The position numbers and the translations under genes were made by a program. A DNA stretch of 64,000 nucleotides from Prauserella_A sp040635515 (GTDB lineage Bacteria; Actinomycetota; Actinomycetes; Mycobacteriales; Pseudonocardiaceae): assembly GCA_040635515.1 (NCBI GenBank), contig JBEYHY010000004.1:372001-436000 (forward strand), in the 5' to 3' direction. Positions 42,834 to 50,348 of this stretch are shown here, piece after piece. Positions within the stretch are counted from its first letter, which is position 1; each line of letters opens with the position of its first letter. The notes under the pieces are model-generated. The model had not been told where the DNA came from. It did no database searches and was given only the letters and a program-made list of their open reading frames with translations.

Positions 42834-43138
42834 GGTTTTGGCCCTCCTGCAATGGTTGCGGTGCTTTGAGAAGTAATTTTGCCCGGTTCGACCGGAGTGT
42901 AGCGGACGGGGGCGGACCTGCTCAGACCCCGATCATTTTCTGGTCGCGAACATTTATCCCAGCCACGCCGACGGCGAACCGCGCGCGAATCGCGAAGGGC
43001 AATATAGGTGGCTAATGTCACGTCGTTGATGTTGGGTGCTGATCGCTTGTTCGCGATCTTGTTGCCCCGGCCGCACCGGTGAGCCGCTGACCCGGGGTGC
43101 GCTCGCGGCATGTTGACCATTGGCTAGACTAGCCGCGC
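42834..43138. promoter_or_regulatory. lsr2/tRNA-Lys upstream region with promoters
   Basis: This 305-base gap holds a TACACT -10 for lsr2 on the minus strand (42896-42901), giving a leader of about 55 bases, and a TAGACT -10 for the tRNA on the plus strand (43125-43130), eight bases before the tRNA. No gene is seen in it. Confidence 0.55.
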
Positions 43139-43211
43139 GGGCCGTTAGCTCAATTGGCAGAGCAGGAGACTTTTAATCTTCGGGTTCTGGGTTCGAGTCC
43201 CAGGCGGCCCA
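43139..43211 (+). tRNA. tRNA-Lys (anticodon TTT)
   Basis: A complete cloverleaf of 73 bases: acceptor GGGCCGT/GCGGCCC, D-arm GCTC...GAGC, anticodon stem GGAGA/TCTTC with loop CTTTTAA (anticodon TTT), T-arm CTGGG TTCGAGT CCCAG and discriminator A. The CCA end is not encoded. Its 3' end is a classic attachment site, and an integrase remnant begins 70 bases downstream. Confidence 0.97.
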
Positions 43212-43281
43212 CTCCCACCGCAGGTCAGCGGGTTGATCTCGGAGCGCCGTGAAGATCGACCCACATCTTACCCACAGGAAA

Positions 43282-43380
43282 CTACTCGGACTGTTTACCG
43301 AGGACGTCTTCCAAGATCGTCGCCGCGTCCCTGCTGCCGACCTTACGGGCCAGGTAGACATCCTGCGTCATCAAGACGGG
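43282..43380 (-). pseudogene. C-terminal remnant of a tyrosine-type integrase
   Basis: The last 30-odd codons before TAG 43282-43284 read LMTQDVYLARKVGSRDAA then TILEDVLGKQSE. This is the usual end of actinophage/ICE integrases: the catalytic Tyr within (M)TxDxYxxR, then a short tail helix. The catalytic domain upstream is missing. The orientation, pointing at the tRNA-Lys gene 70 bases away, is that of an integrase next to its attachment site. I found no second copy of the tRNA 3' end, so the element is largely gone. Confidence 0.7.
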
Positions 43381-43495
43381 CGCCTGCGGCGCCCGCTCGG
43401 CCTCAGCCTTTCTTGCTCCGCCCGAGCCTGCGCGGGGCGTGCGGCTGCGTCGCTGTTTCAAGTCCTGCGATGAATGCCGTGGTGCGCTTGGCGCC

Positions 43496-43994
43496 CTACT
43501 TCCTGCGATAGCGTGGTTTCTTGATGACGAATCGTTCGACGCCGTGGTTGGTGATGCGCCAGACTTCCGGGGGTTCGGTCTGTTGCGCGTGTGATGATGT
43601 CGCGGAGGTGTTCTGACACCAGTTGCGTTAGGTGGGCTCGGGTTGCTTCGCCTGGCAGGTAGAACATGTGGACTTTCGCGACGCGGTATGCGGCCAGTTC
43701 TTCGGGGCGTTCCATGATCTTGGCGTCCCGGTTGAGGACGACCCAGCCGCTTCCCGCGATTTTGCTCAGCCATGTGGTGTCGTCGGCGCCCAGGAATTCG
43801 GCGCGGGTGCCGAACACTTCCGGGGGTGTGTGGCAGCGGTAGCCGAGGTCGATCAACAGCTTCCGTACTGTCTTGGTGACCGCGTTCTCGTCTAGGTAGA
43901 ATTCAGGCGGCGCGGCCCAGGAGGATGCGTGCGGCGGCTCTGACGGCGTCGAGTCCGACTCCGTGTTCTTCGGCGACGACGGCAGGGTCTTCAC
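43496..43994 (-). pseudogene. PIN-like toxin (VapC45-type) with a frameshift
   Basis: The N-terminal frame gives PPEFYLDENAVTKTVRKLL and GSGWVVLNRDAKIMERPEEL, with the acidic residues of a PIN-like ribonuclease, up to about position 43590. Beyond that this frame decays, while the adjacent frame continues with QQTEPPEVWRITNHGVERFV and ends at TAG 43496-43498, as toxins of this group do. One extra base in GCGCGTGTG explains the break. The start is ATG 43994 at the latest, overlapping the antitoxin gene. Mutation or sequencing error cannot be told apart here; without repair the in-frame product is 178 residues with a wrong C-terminus. Confidence 0.65.
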
Positions 43995-44571
43995 CAGCCT
44001 TCAGCATTGCGGCCACGTTGGCGACTTTCACCCCAGTACCTTCGAACACCGGTTGCCCCGATGAGCGGTAGGGGTCGACGACGACCTTGGCGGGTTCGAA
44101 CGGCTTGAGCTTCAGTAGGTTCGGGTACTCGTCGGCACCGAAGCCGACGTAGGTCAGGTAGTCCTGCACGATTTCGCGGATCACCGTCTGACCGGTTCCG
44201 CCCTCGATCAGTCCCGCTCCGGCCTTGGTGCGCGAAAAGTCCCACAGCACCGAGATTCCATCGGTAACCAGCGCGGGTGAGACGAGGACGTACTCGCGCC
44301 CGAACTGCTTCTGGAGCTGTTTGAGCGCGGGACGAATCCGCTGGGGCTGGACGCCAGCCTGCCTGAGTCCCCAGAGCACCCACGCTTCGGCGAGAGCTAC
44401 GAAGGGAACCGTCGCGCGGCGCATGCTGTCAGTGCCGATCACGTGGAGCAGCGGACCTCCGCGCTCGTACCCGCGTGCCCAGCGGTGGAAGGTTTGCCGA
44501 GGGATTCCGAGGTGACGCCCGGCGTCGGACATGGTCATCAGCGGTCGGTCGAACCGCACGTCCCCGTCCAT
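43903..44571 (-). CDS. VapB45-type antitoxin with DUF433 domain
   Basis: A 222-residue antitoxin. It has an N-terminal MerR/Xre-like helix-turn-helix (SDAGRHLGIPRQTFHRWARG), a middle linker and a C-terminal DUF433 domain (SSGQPVFEGTGVKVANVAAM, then AVVAEEHGVGLDAVRAAARI), the same layout as M. tuberculosis Rv2018. It should neutralise the PIN-like toxin encoded downstream and autoregulate the pair. The start is ATG 44569-44571 with AAGGAG eight bases upstream; the longer frame is not supported. The gene is intact although its toxin is broken. Confidence 0.78.
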   Translation of the reverse strand: MDGDVRFDRPLMTMSDAGRHLGIPRQTFHRWARGYERGGPLLHVIGTDSMRRATVPFVALAEAWVLWGLRQAGVQPQRIRPALKQLQKQFGREYVLVSPALVTDGISVLWDFSRTKAGAGLIEGGTGQTVIREIVQDYLTYVGFGADEYPNLLKLKPFEPAKVVVDPYRSSGQPVFEGTGVKVANVAAMLKAGEDPAVVAEEHGVGLDAVRAAARILLGRAA

Positions 44572-44985
44572 CAGCGTTGCTCCTTCCTCGTGTTCATCCA
44601 GTATCTCCGGCTCGATCAGGCTACGCCAGAACGACACGATGCTGACGCCATGCACGTGCGCGAGCGTCCGCCCAGCCGCTCCGGTGGCAGGATTCGGCCA
44701 TGACGGTTGTGACCGGGGACCCGATCGCGCAAACCGGCCAGGTTGGGCACATCCTGCGAGCAGCCGCGAGCGCTGCCCCCATCGGCGAGCTGGCCAAGGA
44801 TGGCGACACCTCGGTCGGGGACATGCTGATCGAGCGACACCGGTTCTCGTCGATGTGCCTCGCCGGTACCCCGCCGCCCCCGCGGCGAAGAATCGCGCCG
44901 CACAGCTCATGAGCACTTTGGACACCGCGTTGCGGGCGCCCGAAACTCGGTAGTGTCGCATCTACCTGCTGCACTGGGAGGATAC
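44572..44985. other. 414-bp region with a possible decayed small ORF
   Basis: A plus-strand frame at 44700-44912 begins MTVVTGDPIAQTGQVGHIL and loses protein-like character after SMCLAGT. The next frame then gives AAKNRAAQLMSTLDTAL to a stop at 44953, which suggests a frameshifted short gene. It has no ribosome site and no recognised relatives. It may be debris of the mobile element. Confidence 0.25.
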
Positions 44986-45435
44986 TTGGCTACGACACGG
45001 TTGCCGGAGACCGATCACTCTCCGCTTCTCCGGACGGACTTCACCGATGACGATGCGTGGTCGGCGCTGCTCACCGAGGTGGGCGACGACTGGCTGACCG
45101 TCATGCCCGACCCCGCTCACGAGGGACTGCCGGTGCCCGAGTTGATCTCGCTCGTGCCCGAGGGGCGGCGCTACCCCGTTCTTGCCGTCGCCGACAACGT
45201 GACGTTCTCCTCGGCCGACCGCACGCTGCTGCTGGTCGATGTCGATGAGGAACCGGGCAGGTCGTTTCGCGCGGTGCCGGAGGCGTTCCGCTCTGCCATC
45301 GGCAATCTGGCTATCGAGAATCTGAGCTTCGACGACTATCTCGGCATGCTTGACGACTCCGGCGTCTACCGGCTGTCCGACCGGCATCGTCAGGCGTTCG
45401 CCGCGCTGCGCGGGTTCACCGACCCCCGGAGCTGA
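44986..45435 (+). CDS. DUF6924 protein
   Basis: A 149-residue soluble protein of the DUF6924 type: LLRTDFTDDDAWSALLTEV, then PDPAHEGLPVPELISLVP, VTFSSADRTLLLVDV and IENLSFDDYLGMLDDSGVYR. The function is unknown; related proteins occur singly in many actinobacteria. The start is TTG 44986 because GGGAGG lies four bases before it; a GTG at 44953 is in frame but has no ribosome site. It is 57 bases upstream of the SnoaL-LUD gene. Confidence 0.7.
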   Translation: MATTRLPETDHSPLLRTDFTDDDAWSALLTEVGDDWLTVMPDPAHEGLPVPELISLVPEGRRYPVLAVADNVTFSSADRTLLLVDVDEEPGRSFRAVPEAFRSAIGNLAIENLSFDDYLGMLDDSGVYRLSDRHRQAFAALRGFTDPRS

Positions 45436-45491
45436 CATTCGTGGCGGTTGGTTTGTCGGAAGGGGAGATGCCAACGCAAGAGGAGGACGGC

Positions 45492-46580
45492 ATGTCCGAG
45501 CCGAAAGCCATGACCGCTGTTGCCGACCGGGTCGAGATCGAGGCGCTGAGGGCCGAAATCGTCGACGCGACGATGCTGAAGGATCACGATCGCGTCGCGT
45601 CGTTGTTCACCGACGACGCCGTCTACCGGATTCCGGCCGCCGGTATCGAGCTCATCGGCAGGCAAGCCATCCGCGAGGGAGCCGAAAAACTTGCGAGCGG
45701 GTGGGAGTACTTCGTGCAGAACACCCACCCCGGCCCCGTCGAGTTCAACGGCGACACCGCAACCGGCCGGGCCTACATCTGCGAACTCGGCAAGGCGCGC
45801 GATGGCAGATCGATGTTGAACTACGCCCTCTTTCATGACCGTTATCGCCGCACCGACGCGGGCTGGAGGTTTGCCGAGCGGGTCTACGAGGTTCGTTACT
45901 TCGACACGGCTCCGCTCACCGGGAGGCCGGATGCCGTGTGGGAGATCGAGCCGAGCGACAACGATGTTTCCACCTCGCCTTTCACCGAGCCCGCCTCGGC
46001 GCAGCGTCTTGACCGGGCGGCAGCGGCGTTGAAGGTCAACAACTTCGCCGTCGAGATCCTTGACGATGTGGCCGCGGCGAGAACCAGGGTCGCGGAGCTG
46101 ATTCCCGACGGCACCGAAGTGCTCACCGTGTCGAGCGAAACCCTCCGCCTTTCCGGAATCGAGGACGACATCAACACCAGTGGCGACTACCGGGCCGTCC
46201 GGCCACGGCTGTTGGCAATGGACAGGTCGACCGCCGCCGACGAGTTTCGGCGGGTTGCCGCTTGTCCCGATGTGGTCGTCGGCAGTGTCGCCGCCGTGAC
46301 CGAGACGGGTTCGCTCGTCGCCGCCTCGGCGAGCGGCAGTCAGCTGCCTTCTTTTGCCGGCGGTTCCAGCGCGATCTGGATCGTCGGCGCGCAGAAGATC
46401 GTTCCCGATCTGGCAACCGCGTTGCGCAGGGTCGAGGAGCACGCGCTGCCGCTGGAAGACGCCCGCGCCAGAGTGGCCTACGGGCAGCCGAGCGCGGTCA
46501 ACAGGTTGCTGGTTCTGAACGCGGAGCCGTTCCCCGGGCGCGGTACCGTCCTTCTGCTTCGTGAGGCCATCGGCTTCTGA
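45492..46580 (+). CDS. SnoaL-like / LUD (LutC-type) domain fusion
   Basis: A 362-residue fusion. Residues ~12-140 are a SnoaL/NTF2-like cone (RVASLFTDDAVYRIPAAGIE, WRFAERVYEVRYF). Residues ~180-362 are a LUD domain like LutC/YkgG (VAELIPDGTEVLTVSS, DVVVGSVAAVTETGSLVAAS, WIVGAQKIVPDL). LUD proteins serve in lactate utilisation with LutA and LutB, neither of which is here, so this enzyme probably does something else with a ligand held by the SnoaL cone. The start is ATG 45492 behind GAGGAGG. The GNAT gene follows after 33 bases. Confidence 0.8.
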   Translation: MSEPKAMTAVADRVEIEALRAEIVDATMLKDHDRVASLFTDDAVYRIPAAGIELIGRQAIREGAEKLASGWEYFVQNTHPGPVEFNGDTATGRAYICELGKARDGRSMLNYALFHDRYRRTDAGWRFAERVYEVRYFDTAPLTGRPDAVWEIEPSDNDVSTSPFTEPASAQRLDRAAAALKVNNFAVEILDDVAAARTRVAELIPDGTEVLTVSSETLRLSGIEDDINTSGDYRAVRPRLLAMDRSTAADEFRRVAACPDVVVGSVAAVTETGSLVAASASGSQLPSFAGGSSAIWIVGAQKIVPDLATALRRVEEHALPLEDARARVAYGQPSAVNRLLVLNAEPFPGRGTVLLLREAIGF

Positions 46581-46613
46581 CGGCGCGGTGCGGGTCGTTC
46601 GAGAAAGGACAGA

Positions 46614-47180
46614 GTGGTGCGGGTCGTACTTGAGACGGATCGGTTGTCGCTACGCCGGTTTACCGAGGCCGACGTGGACGATCTCGTCCTGCTCGACGGC
46701 GAACCCGAGGTGATGCGCTTTCTCACCGGCGAGCCGACGCCGCGTGCCGAGATCGAGAACGAGGTGCTACCGAAGATCCTGCGCGATTACGAGCGCGGCC
46801 CGGCAGGTCGCTGGGCCGCGATCGAACGTGGCACGCGCGAATTCGTCGGCTGGTTCTCGCTCGACCCGCCGGAGGACGGCAGCACGACCGAGCTGGAACT
46901 GGGCTACCGGCTCAGGTCGTCGTTCTGGGGCAAGGGATACGCGACCGAAGGGGCGCGCGCCCTTGTCCGAAAGGGATTCGCGGAACTCGGCATGCGACGG
47001 GTGTGGGCCCAGACCATGGCGATCAACACCGCGTCTCGCAGGGTGATGGAGAAGGCGGGGCTGTGCTTTGTCCGGACCTTCCACGTGCACTTCGACGACC
47101 CGCTGCCAGGCACGGAACACGGCGAGGTCGAGTACGAGCTGAGGTATGCCGACTGGTTGGCCGATCAGGAGTCTCCCTGA
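46614..47180 (+). CDS. GNAT acetyltransferase, RimJ-like
   Basis: A 188-residue acetyltransferase of the RimJ/RimL type: LETDRLSLRRFTEADVDDL, the acetyl-CoA loop ELGYRLRSSFWGKGYATEGA and AINTASRRVMEKAGLCF. It acetylates an amine, perhaps a ribosomal or small-molecule target. The start is GTG 46614 (a second GTG follows directly), with GAAAGGA upstream. Probably co-transcribed with the SnoaL-LUD gene; it converges with the PPOX-family gene three bases away. Confidence 0.82.
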   Translation: MVRVVLETDRLSLRRFTEADVDDLVLLDGEPEVMRFLTGEPTPRAEIENEVLPKILRDYERGPAGRWAAIERGTREFVGWFSLDPPEDGSTTELELGYRLRSSFWGKGYATEGARALVRKGFAELGMRRVWAQTMAINTASRRVMEKAGLCFVRTFHVHFDDPLPGTEHGEVEYELRYADWLADQESP

Positions 47181-47183
47181 GGG

Positions 47184-47819
47184 TCAGTACTGGTTGGTTT
47201 TCGCGTCGAGCGCGAGGCCCGCGTCGAGCACCTTCGCGGGAACTCCCTTGATGCCCATCTGGTCTTTCGCGATCCGGCCGAGCGAGGGCAGGCTGTCCCT
47301 GTCGGGCCAGGTGTCGGGCTGCCACAGCGAGGCGCGCAAGAATGCCTTCGCGCAGTGCATGTACAGCTCTTCGACGTGAACGACCACCGCGAGGTCGGGG
47401 CGCTTGCCCTTGACGACGAGGTCGTCGAAGAAGGGCGCGTCCGACACGAGTGTCGCGCTGCCGTTGACGCGCAACGTCTCGTTCATGCCTGGGATGAGGA
47501 ACAGCAGGCCGACGTGTGGATTGTGGAGCACGTTGCGGAAGCTGTCGACGCGCCGGTTGCCCGGCCGGTTGGCGAGCGCGAGCGTGTTGTCGTCGAGTAC
47601 GAGAACCGAACCGGGAGGGTCGCCGCGGGGCGAGACGTCGCAGGTGCCGTCTGGGGCGGAGGTCGCAAGCACCACGAACGGCGAGTGCGCGATGATCGTG
47701 CGGGCGTGCTCGTCGATTCTGGCGATGTCCTTGTCCCAGATGGACGGCGGCGGCTCCTTCACGATCTCGCGGAGTTCGGCTTCCGTGGTCACCTGCCGCA
47801 TCCCAGATAAGGTCCCCAT
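47184..47819 (-). CDS. Pyridoxamine-5'-phosphate-oxidase-family flavoprotein
   Basis: A 211-residue split-barrel protein of the MSMEG_1061/DR2398 group. It shows HSPFVVLATSAPDGTCDVSP, LALANRPGNRRVDSFRN and EELYMHCAKAFLRASLW, the flavin or F420 binding features. It probably reduces small molecules; the cofactor is not decided. The start is ATG 47817-47819. TACCTT ends six bases before it, a TANNNT -10 consistent with a leaderless mRNA. Confidence 0.8.
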   Translation of the reverse strand: MGTLSGMRQVTTEAELREIVKEPPPSIWDKDIARIDEHARTIIAHSPFVVLATSAPDGTCDVSPRGDPPGSVLVLDDNTLALANRPGNRRVDSFRNVLHNPHVGLLFLIPGMNETLRVNGSATLVSDAPFFDDLVVKGKRPDLAVVVHVEELYMHCAKAFLRASLWQPDTWPDRDSLPSLGRIAKDQMGIKGVPAKVLDAGLALDAKTNQY

Positions 47820-47889
47820 GTGAATAAGGTAACCCTAAGTCGCGCGTCCGGTCGAGGGCGTCGCGGTGTGACGGTGACGGCAGGTCGGC

Positions 47890-48648
47890 TCAGTGCAACC
47901 CGCGTTTACCGGGAACCCAGAACGGCTTGACCTTGATTCCCGTACGCGGCCACCCGCGTTCGCGGACGAGGAAGTCGCGCACCGCCTGGCATGTTCTCGC
48001 CTCCCCCGCCACGTAGGCGGCTCCAGGTGTGCCGGGTAGTTCGAGGTCGGCCACCGCGGCGAGCAGTGTCGCCGACGACGCGGCGGAAACGGTGCCTCTG
48101 TGCACCCGGACGAGGTCGTGACCGCCGGGCATCGGAAGATCGTGCTCGGCGCATTCGCTTTCCAGTACCCCCGTGACCACGGCGGAAGGGTCGAGTGCGC
48201 GCAGCATCGGGCCGAAGGCCGCGCTCGCCGTTTCCTCGCCGACGAAGAGGTGGCAGGCGGCATCGCGGGTGAAGAAATCGCCCCTGGGCCACCAGAAGGT
48301 CACGCGGTCTCCCGGCTTCGTGTCCCGCGCCCACCGCAGTCCGATGCCGTCGCCGTTGTAGAGGTGCACGCGAAGGTCGATGGTGCGGCCGTCGGAGTGG
48401 AAGTCCCAGATCGTATAGGTGCGCAGGGTTTCTCCGGGGCGGAGGATTCCCCGCAGCGACAACGGGTCGTTGATCTGGACCCTGATGTGCTGTCCCGGCT
48501 GGTAGTCGAAGGTGATCGGCTCGTCCGCGACGATGCGGATGTGCCGCATGGCCGGGTTGATCAGTTCGGCCTCGGTCACCGTCGCCTCGGCCGAGTACTT
48601 GGTGATGCCGGACGTCAGCCGGTTTTTGCTCCTGGCCTGGTTGGTCAT
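47890..48648 (-). CDS. Siderophore-interacting FAD reductase
   Basis: A 252-residue reductase. The N-terminal FAD barrel has the motif RTYTIWDFHSDG (RxYT type), the C-terminal SIP domain has HLFVGEETASAAFGPML and GAAYVAGEARTCQAVRDFL. It reduces ferric siderophores in the cytoplasm to release iron. The start is ATG 48646-48648. It is divergent from a TetR gene across a perfect inverted repeat that is most likely the repressor's operator. No siderophore uptake genes adjoin it. Confidence 0.87.
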   Translation of the reverse strand: MTNQARSKNRLTSGITKYSAEATVTEAELINPAMRHIRIVADEPITFDYQPGQHIRVQINDPLSLRGILRPGETLRTYTIWDFHSDGRTIDLRVHLYNGDGIGLRWARDTKPGDRVTFWWPRGDFFTRDAACHLFVGEETASAAFGPMLRALDPSAVVTGVLESECAEHDLPMPGGHDLVRVHRGTVSAASSATLLAAVADLELPGTPGAAYVAGEARTCQAVRDFLVRERGWPRTGIKVKPFWVPGKRGLH

Positions 48649-48691
48649 GGGGAACTCCTGAGAACGAAGTGCGGGATGCCTGCTACTCTAA

Positions 48692-48724
48692 TTTAGAGCC
48701 TCTAAGAATTCTAGAGGCTCTAAA
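48692..48724. promoter_or_regulatory. Perfect operator palindrome between sip and tetR
   Basis: TTTAGAGCCTCTA (48692-48704) and its exact complement TAGAGGCTCTAAA (48712-48724) flank the spacer AGAATTC. With 13-base arms and seven-base spacer in an otherwise GC-rich genome, it is the outstanding binding-site candidate of the window. It lies 43 bases from the reductase start and 30 from the TetR start. Confidence 0.85.
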
Positions 48725-48753
48725 AAAATCAGACTTGAACCGAGGAGGACCGC

Positions 48754-49473
48754 GTGCCCGAACCGACGAGCAGACGCGAGCGGGCTCGCAAGGCCACGCT
48801 GGCGGAGGTCCACGTGGCGGCGAGAAAACTGCTGGTCACAAAGGGCTCGAACGCCGTGACGATCAACGCTGTCGCCAGGGAACTCGGGATGAGCGGGCCC
48901 GCTCTTTATCACTACTTCGCCGGTCACGAGGACCTCGTCGGGGCTGTCACCGCAGGCTTCTTCGAGGAATTGGCCCAGGCCATGGCCGCCGCGAGGGACG
49001 AGCGTCCCGGCGCTTCGCTCGACCAGCGGCTCCTGGCGACCTGCAGGGCACTGCGCGCTTGGGCGACACACCACCCCGCGGAATTCGGCTGGATCTTCGC
49101 GACTCCGATCGACAAGTCCAACAGGGCGACCGGCTCGGAGCGGCATCGGGCTGGACAGGGGTTCGAGCAGGTGCTGCAGGACCTGATCGTGGAACTGTGG
49201 GAGACGCGAGGGTTCGAGGTGCCGGATCCGGTGACCCTTCCCGATTCGCTCATGAGCCAGTTGCGGTCGTACTCAGACGCCATCGGCGGCCGGCTTCCGC
49301 CGGAGGCGGCTCACGTCTTCCTCGATTGCTGGATCAGGCTGTACGGCTTGCTGTGCATGGAAATCCTGCATCAACTCGACTTCGTGCTCGCCGATTTGGA
49401 ACCGGTTTTCGAACTGTGTCTGCGGGAACTCGCCTCACGGCTCGGCCTGGAGTACTCCGAGCCGGATAACTGA
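48754..49473 (+). CDS. TetR regulator with WHG-type C-terminal domain
   Basis: A 239-residue regulator. The HTH spans residues ~15-60 (LLVTKGSNAVTINAVAREL, GMSGPALYHYFAGHEDL); the ligand domain includes RALRAWATHHPAEFGWIFATP, typical of the TetR_C WHG group. The start is GTG 48754 with GAGGAGG upstream. It lies next to a 13+7+13 palindrome and probably represses itself and the siderophore-interacting reductase. Confidence 0.87.
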   Translation: MPEPTSRRERARKATLAEVHVAARKLLVTKGSNAVTINAVARELGMSGPALYHYFAGHEDLVGAVTAGFFEELAQAMAAARDERPGASLDQRLLATCRALRAWATHHPAEFGWIFATPIDKSNRATGSERHRAGQGFEQVLQDLIVELWETRGFEVPDPVTLPDSLMSQLRSYSDAIGGRLPPEAAHVFLDCWIRLYGLLCMEILHQLDFVLADLEPVFELCLRELASRLGLEYSEPDN

Positions 49474-49509
49474 TCGCGTCGGCAACCGATGCCGGTGCAG
49501 ACTGGGCGC

Positions 49510-50220
49510 ATGACTGATCTGGTGGGGACCGACCCGCAATACGACGTGTTCGCCGACGACTTTCTCGACCATGCGGAGAACAGTCTCCACAACGCGTACT
49601 ACGACCGGCCTTCTTGTCTGGAGCTGCTCGGCGACGTCGAGGGAAAGGCGGTGCTCGACGTCGCGTGCGGGCCTGGTCTCTATGCGGAGGAGTTGGTCGC
49701 GCGCGGCGCACGCGTGACGGGATTCGACCAGAGCCCTCGCATGGTCGAACTGAGTACGCAGCGGGTGCCTTCCGGCGAATTCCGGGTGCACGATCTTGCC
49801 GGTCCGCTCGACTGGATCGAAGACGGTTCGGTCGACCGAGTGCTGTTCGCGCTGGCGCTGGAATACGTCGACGACAGGGTCGCCGCGTTGCGCGAACTGC
49901 GGCGGGTGCTGCGCGAAGACGGAGCACTCGTGCTGTCTCGGCTGCATCCCGCCGGCGACTGGATGCGCAACGGCGGCAGCTACTTCGAGGAGCGCGTCAT
50001 CGACGAGGTGTTCAGCAGGGGCTGGCAGGTGAGGCACTGGTTCACGCCACTTGAGACGACGTGCGAGGAGTTGCACGAGGCAGGGTTCCTGATCGAGCGG
50101 TTGCGCGAGCCACGACCGAGTTCGCTTGCGAAGAACGTCAATCCCGAGACCTACCGGCGGCTCTGCCGGGAACCTGCTGGTTTCCTCGCCATCAGGGCCG
50201 TCCCGGACCCTCGCCGTTGA
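49510..50220 (+). CDS. SAM-dependent methyltransferase (class I)
   Basis: A 236-residue methyltransferase. The SAM loop is VLDVACGPGLYAEEL, the acidic strand VTGFDQSPRMVE, and post-motif II reads FALALEYVDDRVAALRELRRVL. The substrate is unknown. The start is ATG 49510; the frame is open to 49489 only. It follows the TetR gene by 36 bases, but a link to iron metabolism is not supported. Confidence 0.83.
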   Translation: MTDLVGTDPQYDVFADDFLDHAENSLHNAYYDRPSCLELLGDVEGKAVLDVACGPGLYAEELVARGARVTGFDQSPRMVELSTQRVPSGEFRVHDLAGPLDWIEDGSVDRVLFALALEYVDDRVAALRELRRVLREDGALVLSRLHPAGDWMRNGGSYFEERVIDEVFSRGWQVRHWFTPLETTCEELHEAGFLIERLREPRPSSLAKNVNPETYRRLCREPAGFLAIRAVPDPRR

Positions 50221-50348
50221 CCAGACGACGCTCGCGTGGGTGACACCCCGCCGGGTGGCTTCAAGGTGTTTTTGGCTTCGCTGGTGGAAGTCCGGGCATG
50301 TCAAGGCTCCACGGAGCCCACGGCAAACCCAGAGAGGACGTGGCACCC

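Noticed and set aside
43212..44985. A second copy of the tRNA-Lys 3' end marking the far edge of the element
   Set aside because: No repeat of GGTTCGAGTCCCAG or GGCGGCCCA was found by eye in this stretch.
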